This document shows, in pieces, positions 46,161-54,355 of a stretch of DNA of 64,000 nt. The DNA is from Salmonella enterica subsp. enterica serovar Typhimurium str. LT2 (GTDB taxonomy: Bacteria; Pseudomonadota; Gammaproteobacteria; Enterobacterales; Enterobacteriaceae), in assembly GCF_000006945.2 (NCBI RefSeq), contig NC_003197.2, positions 434,001 to 498,000 on the forward strand. The letters run 5' to 3'. The notes beneath the pieces were generated by a model. It saw only the letters and a list, made by a program, of their open reading frames with translations, was not told the DNA's origin and did not search any database. Within the stretch, counting starts at the first letter, position 1. Each line of letters starts with the position of its first letter. A program made the position numbers and the translations under genes.

Positions 46161-47021
46161 CTAGCTCCTTACGCCGGTACGCGATGCCGCCAGGCGATAG
46201 AGGGAGAACAGCCCCAGCGACAAGACAATGTTAATCAACGCAATCATGCAGGCGACCGTATAGTCGGACTCCAGAATCGCTTTGCTGTAAACCATCATCG
46301 GCAGGGTGTTAACCCCTTTCGCGCCAATAAACAGTACGATGCCGAACTCGTTAGTGGTCAACAGCAGGCACAGGCTGCCACCAGCCATCAGCGCCGGTAG
46401 CGCAGCCGGGAAAATCACCTGCCCAATCACCCGTAACGGGTGCGCCCCCAGAATACTGGCTGCCTCTAGCTGGCTTTTATCAATTTGCCGCAGCGCGGCC
46501 ATCAGTGGCCGCATCACCAGCGGAGTGAACACCGTGATCTCCGCCAGAATGACGCCCTGCATCGAGTAGAGAAAATCCACCGGCGGTAGCTCAAAGGCAA
46601 ACAGGCTCATCAGCGTACCGTTGAGCAGACCCGCTGACCCATAAATAAAGGTGAACGCCAGCGTAATCAGGAAGGTCGGCAGCGCAATAAAAGTATCGAC
46701 GACCCGACCAATCAACTCGCTGCCGGGGAAAGGAATAAACACCAGAATCAGCGACATCACGCTGCCCAGCAGCAGGCAACCGGCGGTGGCGAAAAAGGCG
46801 ATTTGCAACGTGTTCAGCAACGCGCCGACAAAGCGTTTCGAGTCGACCACCTGGCGGAAGGTCTCGAGCCCGATCTCGCCATTGGCACCGCGTAGCGCCT
46901 GTTCAACGATGAGCGACAGAGGCCAGAAAAACAGCGTCGCCAGCACCAGCAACGGGAGCAGCAGCCACAGCAGCGGGCGTAGGTTAAGCGCCGGTTTTTC
47001 CAGAGGTAAAATGAGTGACAT
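46161..47021 (-). CDS. phnU: 2-aminoethylphosphonate ABC transporter permease PhnU
   Basis: 286-residue inner-membrane permease with about six or seven helices and an EAA loop (AASILGAHPLRVIGQVIFPA). Pairs with PhnV to form the membrane channel. Only 2 bases separate its stop from the phnV start, and 2 bases separate it from phnT, so the operon is tightly packed. The N-terminal MSLILPLEKPALNLRPLLWL is the first, cytoplasm-to-membrane segment. Confidence 0.9.
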   Translation of the reverse strand: MSLILPLEKPALNLRPLLWLLLPLLVLATLFFWPLSLIVEQALRGANGEIGLETFRQVVDSKRFVGALLNTLQIAFFATAGCLLLGSVMSLILVFIPFPGSELIGRVVDTFIALPTFLITLAFTFIYGSAGLLNGTLMSLFAFELPPVDFLYSMQGVILAEITVFTPLVMRPLMAALRQIDKSQLEAASILGAHPLRVIGQVIFPAALPALMAGGSLCLLLTTNEFGIVLFIGAKGVNTLPMMVYSKAILESDYTVACMIALINIVLSLGLFSLYRLAASRTGVRS

Positions 47022-47023
47022 GG

Positions 47024-48133
47024 TTATACCTCAATCAGGACCGCATCATCCGGTTCGAACCACAGCGCCAGCTTGTCGCCCACGCGCGGCAGCGGATTGA
47101 CATGCGTCAACACCATCCGCACCGTTTCGCCAGCAACGTCACACAGCAGATGGGTTAAATCGCCCTGCCAGTGCACCGATTGCAGTGTGGCGTTGAAGCG
47201 GTTGCTGTAGGCCGAACGCGGCGTCAGGCTGAGGTGCTGAGGACGAATGCACAGCAGTTTGTTGTAACCGTGGTGGCTGCCCCGGCTGAACGCGCGAATC
47301 ACCGCACCGCCGCAGCTGACGTCCACCAGCCCCGGAGCCTCCGTTATCCCCAGCGCGATGGCGGAGAGAATATTGGCGCGACCTAAGAATTCGGCGGCAA
47401 AACGATTGGGCGGATGCTGATATAGCGCGCGGGTTTCGCCGTGAGCAATCAGCGAGCCATCCTTCATAATGCCGATTTTATCGGCCAGAGTGAGCGCTTC
47501 CGTTTGATCGTGGGTGACGTAGAGAATAGTGAGTTCCGGCAGCTCACGGTGAAGACGGGCGATTTCTTCCACCATATTATGACGAATCTGTGCGTCCAGC
47601 GCTGACAGTGGTTCATCCAGCAACAGCACGCGCGGGCGCACGGCAATCGCGCGGGCGATGGCCACGCGTTGCTGCTGGCCGCCGGAAAGTTGATGCGGAT
47701 AACGGGCGGCGTAATCACTCATGCCAACCGTTTTCAGCGCCTGCGTTACACGCTCATTAATTAGCGCCTTTGGCTGCTTCTGCGCACGCAGGCCAAAAGC
47801 GACGTTGTCTTCCACTTTCAGATGCGGGAACAAGGCGTAGTTCTGCACCACCATCGCCAACCCGCGTTTATAGGGTGGCAGATGGGTGACGTCCGTATCG
47901 CCAATCAGAATACGACCGCCTGCAGGTTGCACAAAGCCCGCAACCGCACGCAGCACCGTCGTTTTTCCAGATCCTGATGGGCCAATCAGCGCCAGCACTT
48001 CGCCAGGTTCAATCGTCAAAGAGAGCGGTTTAAGCACCACGTTGCCGTGATACGCAACGCGCAGCGAGTCGAGGACTATCCCCGATGTCCCCTGCGATGC
48101 AGGGGCGTGAACGGTGGTCGTTTTCATCAGCAT
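47024..48133 (-). CDS. phnT: 2-aminoethylphosphonate ABC transporter ATPase PhnT
   Basis: 369 residues. Walker A GPSGSGKTT (about 54-62), Q-loop VVQNYALFPHL, signature LSGGQQQRVAIARAI, Walker B VLLLDEPLSALD and the H-loop (YVTHDQTEA). A C-terminal TOBE-type regulatory domain follows. I start at ATG 48131-48133 (MLMKTTTVHAPASQG), as I recall the Salmonella protein; the frame extends 11 codons upstream into the phnS end. Powers uptake through PhnUV. Confidence 0.92.
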   Translation of the reverse strand: MLMKTTTVHAPASQGTSGIVLDSLRVAYHGNVVLKPLSLTIEPGEVLALIGPSGSGKTTVLRAVAGFVQPAGGRILIGDTDVTHLPPYKRGLAMVVQNYALFPHLKVEDNVAFGLRAQKQPKALINERVTQALKTVGMSDYAARYPHQLSGGQQQRVAIARAIAVRPRVLLLDEPLSALDAQIRHNMVEEIARLHRELPELTILYVTHDQTEALTLADKIGIMKDGSLIAHGETRALYQHPPNRFAAEFLGRANILSAIALGITEAPGLVDVSCGGAVIRAFSRGSHHGYNKLLCIRPQHLSLTPRSAYSNRFNATLQSVHWQGDLTHLLCDVAGETVRMVLTHVNPLPRVGDKLALWFEPDDAVLIEV

Positions 48134-48138
48134 CAGGC

Positions 48139-49152
48139 TTACTCGCTTTCGGTCACTTTGTGCCAACGGCTAATATCTGCCGACAGCGAAACGGCTACGT
48201 CATCCCAATTTGGCTGCCAGCTCTGCACGCCTTCTAACGCGGCAGTGGCGGCCTTATAATGTTCGTCGCTCGGCGTCACGTCGCTGCGTACCGGCATTCC
48301 CCAGGAGAGTTCGCTGACGCGAGTCTGCGCTTCTTTACTCAGCAGGAAGTTAATCAGCTTTTTACCATTTTCACTCTGCGGCGCCCCCTGGACCAGGCCA
48401 ATGACATAAGGGATGGCCAGCGCGCTGCGCTCGCCTTTGTCGTTGGCCGGCCAGAAGATTTTCACGTTCGGGTTACGTTCCATCTGCGCGAGGTTCATTT
48501 GCAGGTCGCCGTTAGCGACGTAGATTTCACCTTTATTAACCAGCGCGGTTAGCTTGCCGGTAGAGGCAGATGGCCCGACGTTATTGGCCTGCAGCTTGCC
48601 GAGATACGCAAAACCGGCATCTTTACTGCCGAAGCTGTGGAAAGCCTGCAGCATCACCGCCGTGCCGTCAGCGGCCTGACCTGGCGTGGAATACTGGAGT
48701 TTATTTTTGAATTTACCGTCAAGCAGATCCTGCCAGCTCGCCGGGGCAGTTTTCAGCAGCTTGCTGTTGTAGATAAAGCTCAGATAGTTCTTTACCAGCG
48801 GCGAATAAAGGTTGTTGGCATCGGGGATAGCCGATGCGGTGTCGGTGTTAAAGTTCGCCAGCAGCTTTTCGGCGGCGGCGCGCTGAATGAATGGCGGCGC
48901 GGTTACCAGCACGTCGGCCTGTGGATTCGTGCGCTCTTTTGCCAGACGTTCCACTACCACGCCACCACCGCCTTCAACATAGCGTACGGTAATGCCGGTC
49001 GCTTTGGTGAATGCGTCAAACTGTACCTGGTACCAGCTGTTATCGCCATCATGCAGCCCGTCGATGGAGTACACCGTGACCACCGATTCCGCCCATGACG
49101 GGGCGCTGGCGAGAGCGAAGACAGACAGCAGAGCAAGTCGGGAAAGTTTCAT
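48139..49152 (-). CDS. phnS: Periplasmic 2-aminoethylphosphonate-binding protein PhnS
   Basis: 337 residues. Signal peptide MKLSRLALLSVFALASAPSW, cleaved after WA, then a type 2 solute-binding protein (TVYSIDGLHDGDNSWYQVQF). It captures 2-aminoethylphosphonate in the periplasm and delivers it to PhnUV. First gene of phnSTUV. Its upstream region has a 12-bp palindrome shared with the phnW promoter, the best candidate PhnR operator. Confidence 0.92.
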   Translation of the reverse strand: MKLSRLALLSVFALASAPSWAESVVTVYSIDGLHDGDNSWYQVQFDAFTKATGITVRYVEGGGGVVVERLAKERTNPQADVLVTAPPFIQRAAAEKLLANFNTDTASAIPDANNLYSPLVKNYLSFIYNSKLLKTAPASWQDLLDGKFKNKLQYSTPGQAADGTAVMLQAFHSFGSKDAGFAYLGKLQANNVGPSASTGKLTALVNKGEIYVANGDLQMNLAQMERNPNVKIFWPANDKGERSALAIPYVIGLVQGAPQSENGKKLINFLLSKEAQTRVSELSWGMPVRSDVTPSDEHYKAATAALEGVQSWQPNWDDVAVSLSADISRWHKVTESE

Positions 49153-49184
49153 CGTAATAGCCTCATAGCGTACGTTGCATTTTC

Positions 49185-49197
49185 TGGCCTATACCAG
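49185..49197. promoter_or_regulatory. Candidate PhnR operator before phnS
   Basis: TGGCCTATACCA (49185-49196) differs by one base from the reverse complement of TGGTATAGACCA before phnW. It lies 33 bases upstream of the phnS start. Binding by PhnR is inferred. Confidence 0.6.
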
Positions 49198-49260
49198 GTT
49201 TGCTTTTTACGCTAAACGGCTTATATGACAAAACGATGAAAGAGAAATAAATCAGTCCAC

Positions 49261-49348
49261 GCCGGATGATGCTGCGCTTATCCGGATAGCCGTGAGACGA
49301 TACGATTGGTAGGCCGGATAAGTCCCGCAGCCAACATCCGGCGCATCC
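49261..49348. repeat. REP/BIME cluster between phnS and phnR
   Basis: GCCGGATGATGCTGCGCTTA-type unit followed by TAGGCCGGATAAG and CATCCGGCGCATCCGC, giving at least two inverted REP copies. It lies directly after the phnR stop codon and upstream of the phnS promoter. Confidence 0.8.
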
Positions 49349-49349
49349 G

Positions 49350-50069
49350 CTAGTGGGTATCTACCTCAATACGCAGGCTGTCGTGACGCCAGTATTCGAT
49401 ATCCAGATCCAGCACTCGCCCGTGTTGATCGTAGTTCAGACGGCGCAGCAACAGCGCCGGGCGCCCTTCCATAACGCCCAGCGCCTGTGCGGCCTGCGCA
49501 GGCATGGCGGTGGGGTAGAACGACAGATGCATGCTGGTATAGACGAGGTTGTAGTGCGACTCGTATACCTCGGTCAGGCTGCCGTTGAGATCGTACTGCA
49601 GCAGCTCAGGCACGCGGGCGGGCAAACAATGGTTTTCGCAGTAGCACACGGCGCGGCCATCGGCGTAACGCAGACGGGTCAGCAGATAGATTTGATCAAA
49701 CGGCTGGAGCTGGAGGGGCTCCATGACCTCGACAGGCACGGTGGTTAACACGCCGCTCAGTAGCGCGGTTTTTGGCTCCCGCCCCTGCTCGCGGCAAAGC
49801 TTATGGAAGTTGGTGTTCTGGGTCGGATCCAGCCACAGGCGTTCCGGCGTAACGAACCAACCGCGACGATCGGCGCGCCAGATAAGCCCACTGGACTCCA
49901 GCTGTGCCAGACTTTCGCGAATAGTAATGCGCGTGGTGTTGAAGATCGCGCACAGTTCGCGTTCAGACGGCAGTTTATCACCGCTTTTCAACGCACCGCT
50001 CTGAATACGCGCCTGAAGCTGCGCCTTGATCAACAGGTACTGCGGGATATCGCCCGGGATAGATTTCAT
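49350..50069 (-). CDS. phnR: GntR-family regulator PhnR of the phosphonate cluster
   Basis: 239 residues, HutC subfamily. Winged helix at residues 8-75 (KSGDKLPSERELCAIFNTTR and ITIRESLAQLESSGLIWRAD), then a chorismate-lyase-like ligand domain (UTRA, about 95-235). Likely senses 2-aminoethylphosphonate or its breakdown product phosphonoacetaldehyde. Divergent from phnW. Two matching palindromes before phnW and phnS are probable targets. Whether it activates or represses cannot be read from sequence, though the phnW palindrome lies close to the ribosome binding site, which suits repression. Confidence 0.9.
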   Translation of the reverse strand: MKSIPGDIPQYLLIKAQLQARIQSGALKSGDKLPSERELCAIFNTTRITIRESLAQLESSGLIWRADRRGWFVTPERLWLDPTQNTNFHKLCREQGREPKTALLSGVLTTVPVEVMEPLQLQPFDQIYLLTRLRYADGRAVCYCENHCLPARVPELLQYDLNGSLTEVYESHYNLVYTSMHLSFYPTAMPAQAAQALGVMEGRPALLLRRLNYDQHGRVLDLDIEYWRHDSLRIEVDTH

Positions 50070-50183
50070 GCTTACTCGCTTCCGTTTTGCCTGCCGCCAT
50101 TATACAAGCAGAGATGAATTTTTTGTTGCAGCGCGATTTTCTCTTTGACCCGTCGCGGCAAAGATCGTCATGATAAATGCAAT

Positions 50184-50196
50184 CTGGTATAGACCA
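50184..50196. promoter_or_regulatory. Candidate PhnR operator before phnW
   Basis: CTGGTATAGACCA at 50184-50196 has the near-symmetric core TGGT-MTAK-ACCA. It overlaps the start of the phnW ribosome binding site (AAAGG) and lies 12 bases before ATG 50209. A near-identical site lies before phnS. Confidence 0.6.
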
Positions 50197-50208
50197 AAGG
50201 TAAATAAC

Positions 50209-51312
50209 ATGACTTCGCGTAACTATCTGTTGCTGACTCCTGGCCCGCTCACCACCTCTCGCACCGTGAAAGAAGCGATGTTGTTCGATAGCTGTACCTG
50301 GGATGATGATTACAATATCGGCGTGGTAGAACAGATCCGCCAGCAGCTGACCGCACTGGCAACGGCCTCCGAAGGCTACACCTCCGTACTGCTGCAAGGC
50401 AGCGGCAGCTATGCTGTGGAAGCCGTACTGGGCAGCGCATTGGGGCCGCAGGATAAGGTGCTGATCGTCAGCAACGGTGCATACGGCGCACGAATGGTCG
50501 AGATGGCCGGCCTTATGGGAATCGCCCATCACGCTTACGACTGCGGCGAAGTTGCGCGCCCGGATGTGCAGGCGATCGACGCGATCCTCAACGCCGACCC
50601 GACGATCAGCCATATCGCCATGGTGCATAGCGAAACGACCACCGGGATGCTCAACCCCATTGATGAGGTGGGCGCTCTGGCGCATCGCTATGGCAAAACC
50701 TACATCGTTGACGCCATGAGCAGCTTCGGCGGCATCCCCATGGATATTGCAGCATTACACATCGACTATCTGATCAGCTCCGCCAATAAATGCATTCAGG
50801 GCGTGCCGGGTTTTGCCTTTGTGATTGCCCGCGAGCAAAAACTGGCCGCGTGCAAAGGGCATTCCCGCTCGCTGTCGTTAGATCTCTACGCCCAGTGGCG
50901 CTGCATGGAGGATAACCACGGCAAATGGCGTTTTACTTCGCCCACACATACCGTCCTGGCGTTTGCACAGGCGCTGAAAGAGCTGGCGAAAGAAGGTGGC
51001 GTAGCGGCACGTCATCAACGCTATCAGCAAAATCAGCGCAGCCTGGTGGCCGGAATGCGGGCGCTGGGCTTTAACACGCTGCTGGATGACGAACTTCATT
51101 CGCCCATTATCACCGCCTTTTATTCACCGGAAGACCCGCAGTATCGCTTTAGCGAATTTTATCGCCGCCTCAAAGAGCAGGGCTTTGTTATCTATCCTGG
51201 CAAAGTGTCGCAAAGCGACTGCTTCCGCATCGGCAATATTGGCGAAGTATATGCCGCCGATATCACGGCCCTGCTGACCGCCATTCGTACCGCCATGTAC
51301 TGGACGAAATAA
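50209..51312 (+). CDS. phnW: 2-aminoethylphosphonate--pyruvate transaminase
   Basis: 367 residues, pyridoxal phosphate enzyme. Moves the amino group of 2-aminoethylphosphonate to pyruvate, giving phosphonoacetaldehyde and alanine. The PLP lysine is in SSANKCIQGVPG; conserved LLTPGPLTTSRTVKEAM, LLQGSGSYAVEAVL and DAMSSFGGIPMD. I start at ATG 50209 (MTSRNYLLLTPGP), with AAAGG 8 bases upstream; the frame from 50170 would cross the operator. phnX follows 6 bases after its stop, giving a two-gene degradation operon. Confidence 0.96.
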   Translation: MTSRNYLLLTPGPLTTSRTVKEAMLFDSCTWDDDYNIGVVEQIRQQLTALATASEGYTSVLLQGSGSYAVEAVLGSALGPQDKVLIVSNGAYGARMVEMAGLMGIAHHAYDCGEVARPDVQAIDAILNADPTISHIAMVHSETTTGMLNPIDEVGALAHRYGKTYIVDAMSSFGGIPMDIAALHIDYLISSANKCIQGVPGFAFVIAREQKLAACKGHSRSLSLDLYAQWRCMEDNHGKWRFTSPTHTVLAFAQALKELAKEGGVAARHQRYQQNQRSLVAGMRALGFNTLLDDELHSPIITAFYSPEDPQYRFSEFYRRLKEQGFVIYPGKVSQSDCFRIGNIGEVYAADITALLTAIRTAMYWTK

Positions 51313-51318
51313 GGAACC

Positions 51319-52131
51319 ATGATGAACCGTATTCACGCTGTTATTCTCGACTGGGCGGGCACCACCGTCGATTTTGGCTCCTTCGCGCCGACGCAAATTT
51401 TCGTTGAGGCGTTCCGTCAGGCATTTGATGTGGAGATCACCCTCGCTGAAGCACGCGTGCCAATGGGGCTGGGTAAATGGCAACACATTGAAGCGCTGGG
51501 AAAATTACCTGCTGTTGACGCGCGCTGGCAGGCAAAGTTTGGCCGCTCCATGAGCGCAGCAGATATTGATGCCATCTACGCCGCTTTCATGCCGTTACAG
51601 ATTGCTAAAGTTGTCGATTTTTCTTCTCCTATTGCCGGAGTTATCGACACGATCGCGGCGCTACGAGCCGAGGGTATCAAGATAGGCTCCTGCTCCGGTT
51701 ACCCACGAGCGGTGATGGAGCGCCTGGTCCCCGCCGCCGCCGGGCATGGCTATCGTCCGGATCATTGGGTGGCAACGGACGACCTGGCCGCGGGTGGTCG
51801 CCCGGGGCCGTGGATGGCGCTGCAAAACGTGATTGCGCTGGGCATTGATGCGGTCGCGCACTGTGTGAAGGTAGATGATGCCGCGCCGGGCATTAGCGAG
51901 GGGCTTAACGCGGGGATGTGGACGGTGGGGCTGGCGGTATCGGGTAACGAATTCGGCGCAACATGGGACGCCTATCAGACAATGTCGAAAGAGGACGTTG
52001 CGGTCCGCCGCGAGCACGCGGCCAGCAAGCTGTACGCCGCCGGGGCGCATTACGTGGTGGATTCACTGGCGGATTTACCTGGGGTGATTGCGCATATTAA
52101 TGCGCGTCTGGCGCAGGGCGAACGCCCGTAA
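51319..52131 (+). CDS. phnX: Phosphonoacetaldehyde hydrolase
   Basis: 270 residues, HAD superfamily. Breaks the C-P bond of phosphonoacetaldehyde to acetaldehyde and phosphate. The nucleophile Asp is in VILDWAGTTVDFGS. The cap-domain lysine that forms a Schiff base fits PMGLGKWQHI. Thr/Ser motif GSCSGYPRAVM and acidic KVDDAAPGISEGLNAG complete the HAD site. With PhnW this converts 2-aminoethylphosphonate to usable phosphate, fitting its company with phoBR. REP repeats follow. Confidence 0.96.
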   Translation: MMNRIHAVILDWAGTTVDFGSFAPTQIFVEAFRQAFDVEITLAEARVPMGLGKWQHIEALGKLPAVDARWQAKFGRSMSAADIDAIYAAFMPLQIAKVVDFSSPIAGVIDTIAALRAEGIKIGSCSGYPRAVMERLVPAAAGHGYRPDHWVATDDLAAGGRPGPWMALQNVIALGIDAVAHCVKVDDAAPGISEGLNAGMWTVGLAVSGNEFGATWDAYQTMSKEDVAVRREHAASKLYAAGAHYVVDSLADLPGVIAHINARLAQGERP

Positions 52132-52137
52132 AATAAC

Positions 52138-52222
52138 TGCCGGATGGCGCTGTCGCTTATTCGGCCTACAGACTGTACCGTTTTGTAGGCCGGATAAGGT
52201 GTTTACGCCGCCATCCGGCAAT
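52138..52222. repeat. REP/BIME cluster between phnX and yajL
   Basis: TGCCGGATGGCGCTGTCGCT, then TGTAGGCCGGATAAGGTGTT and GCCGCCATCCGGCAA, giving inverted REP copies at the right edge of the phn insert, between converging phnX and yajL. Confidence 0.85.
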
Positions 52223-52227
52223 CATTC

Positions 52228-52818
52228 TTATTCGTAGTAGTTATAAATCCCCGCCGCCATCACCAGTTGCGAAGCCACTTCATGCGCTTTTTCACGACCA
52301 GCCAACAGGTCGATGATTTTCAAACCAAAATCGATAGCGGTACCCGGTCCCTGGCTGGTTAATAATTTTACCCGCGCATCCCACACCACACGCTTATCCA
52401 GCCACTGTTCGGCGGGGATCTTATCTTTCAGCGCCGGAAAACCGGTCATATTGCCGATAGGGAAGATATCGTGCGGCACGAGCACTGTGGCGGCTGCGGC
52501 GCAAATGGCTGCGACAATGCGCCCGGAGCGGTGAAACTGTTTTACGGTTTCGACCAGCAGCGGGCTGTCGCGAAAGCACTCGGCGCCTTTAATTCCGCCG
52601 GGCAACACGATGATGTCATAATCGCCGTCGGCAACTTCAACCAGCGGCGCATCCGCCAGTAGCTTTACACCGCGCGAGCAGACAATCGTCAGGTTGCCAT
52701 CGCTGGCGACGCTGGCGGTAGTGACGTGGATTCCGCCGCGAACCAGCAGATCGATAGTGGTGACCGCTTCGGTCTCTTCACTACCAGGGGCGAGGCATAC
52801 CAGTGCCTGAGCGCTCAT
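52228..52818 (-). CDS. yajL: DJ-1/PfpI family protein YajL (ThiJ)
   Basis: 196 residues, flavodoxin-like fold of the DJ-1 family. In E. coli it protects proteins under oxidative and carbonyl stress. The reactive cysteine is Cys106 in the nucleophile elbow [12 protein letters not shown], and [10 protein letters not shown] and the early Glu region SEETEAV are present. I use ATG 52816-52818: AAGGAG lies 7 bases before it but directly abuts the in-frame GTG two codons earlier. It overlaps the 3' end of panE by 38 bases. Confidence 0.94.
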
Positions 52819-53692
52819 ACTCACTCTCCTTTCGCTTTACCATTTCAAACAGGCGGCTATTTTCCGGAACGGCGAGACCGTGCACGCGGGCGCGCTTGAG
52901 TAAATAACCGGTGATGTAGTCAATTTCGGTATGGCGCATGGCACGCACGTCCTGCAACATGGATGAGATGTTTTCTGCCGTACTGTCAATCACTTGCTCA
53001 ACATAATAGCGTAAATCGTCTGCCGATGTGTGGTAGCCTTCACGTTCAATCACGGCGGCGACCTCTTCGCAAATCGCGTTGATTTCATCAGTATGATGGC
53101 GCAGCTCGCCGTTCGGGCAGTTCCAAAGCGCGGTGAGCGGGTTGATAACACAGTTGACCGCCAGTTTGCGCCACATCTCTGCGCGGATATTGTTATGCCA
53201 GGCGACATCGGGCAGTACCCCCTGCAGGATATCGGCGAGATAACTGTAATCGCCGTCTTGCTCGCGCGCCGGGCCAATATGCGTAGTACCGTTAGCGACA
53301 TGAATAATGATATTACCGTCGCGGCGCGCAGCATGGGTGATAGTCCCCATCAACATCGGCTGTTGGATATTTTGCAGTTCTTCTATGGTTCCCATTCCAT
53401 TATGAATGAGCAGGATAGGCGACGTCACCGGTAGGGTTGACGCCAGGGTTCGTACTGCGTCGGAAACCTGCCACGCTTTCAGCGTGACTAATAACAGTTC
53501 GCTCTTCGCCAAAAAATCCGGATCGTTTGCCGTCAGTGATTCGTTGAAAAAGGAACCATCGGTATCGATCAGATTTACGCTGCAATAAGGTTGTGGCACC
53601 CGTAGCCAGCCCTGTACGTCATGTCCGTGTTTGCACAGTGCCGAAAGCCAAAGTTGTCCTAAGGCTCCGCATCCCAGTACAGTAATTTTCAT
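52781..53692 (-). CDS. panE: 2-dehydropantoate 2-reductase (PanE/ApbA)
   Basis: 303 residues. NADPH-dependent reduction of ketopantoate to pantoate in the pantothenate and CoA pathway; first known in Salmonella as apbA, needed for thiamine synthesis without the purine route. Rossmann fingerprint GCGALG (residues 7-12). Conserved [19 protein letters not shown] and the catalytic Lys-Asn region ([16 protein letters not shown]), and the C-terminal EIDYITGYL. Its last 38 bases overlap yajL. Confidence 0.96.
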
Positions 53693-53817
53693 TGTTCCTC
53701 CTCACCTGCAACAGCGCCAGGTGTTATGGCGCTAATTATAGCGTCATCAGCTAAGCTTCTCGTTAAGCCTCGTTGCAGGTATTATGCAACGCAACGAAAA
53801 TGAAGGGAGAAGAAAAG

Positions 53818-54309
53818 ATGCCATCTTTCGATATTGTTTCTGAAGTTGATCTGCAGGAAGCGCGTAACGGTGTGGATAACGCGGTTCGCGAGGTTGAGTC
53901 TCGTTTTGACTTCCGTGGCGTAGAGGCGACTATTGAACTGAACGATGCCAATAAAACCATCAAGGTGCTGAGCGAGTCCGATTTCCAGGTCAATCAGTTG
54001 CTCGATATTCTGCGCGCCAAGCTGCTTAAACGCGGTATTGAAGGCGCTTCGCTGGATGTACCGGACGAGTTCGTGCATAGCGGTAAAACCTGGTATGTGG
54101 AAGCGAAGCTGAAGCAGGGCATTGAAAGCGCCGTGCAGAAGAAAATCGTCAAGCTGATTAAAGACAGCAAACTGAAGGTGCAGGCGCAAATTCAGGGGGA
54201 AGAGATTCGCGTGACGGGCAAATCACGTGACGATCTGCAATCGGTAATGGCGCTGGTTCGCGGCGGCGATTTGGGCCAGCCGTTCCAGTTCAAAAACTTC
54301 CGCGATTAA
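53818..54309 (+). CDS. yajQ: Nucleotide-binding protein YajQ (DUF520)
   Basis: 163 residues with two ferredoxin-like domains. The E. coli protein binds nucleotides and a Xanthomonas relative binds cyclic-di-GMP; the role here is unknown. The sequence MPSFDIVSEVDLQEARNGVD at the start and ELNDANKTIKVLSESDFQVN match E. coli YajQ. I use ATG 53818, with GGGAGAAGAAA upstream; the frame from 53773 would add 15 non-family residues. It ends next to a REP palindrome at 54317-54346. Confidence 0.94.
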   Translation: MPSFDIVSEVDLQEARNGVDNAVREVESRFDFRGVEATIELNDANKTIKVLSESDFQVNQLLDILRAKLLKRGIEGASLDVPDEFVHSGKTWYVEAKLKQGIESAVQKKIVKLIKDSKLKVQAQIQGEEIRVTGKSRDDLQSVMALVRGGDLGQPFQFKNFRD

Positions 54310-54316
54310 GTTGTTA

Positions 54317-54346
54317 TGCCGGATAGAGCCTCGCCGCCATCCGGCA
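54317..54346. repeat. REP palindrome between yajQ and yajR
   Basis: TGCCGGAT...ATCCGGCA arms around AGAGCCTCGCCGCC form a single REP unit between two converging genes. Confidence 0.8.
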
Positions 54347-54355
54347 ATGCAGTAT

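Noticed and set aside
49261..49348. CRISPR-like repeat array
   Set aside because: The repeats are inverted REP units of varied spacing, not direct repeats with unique spacers.
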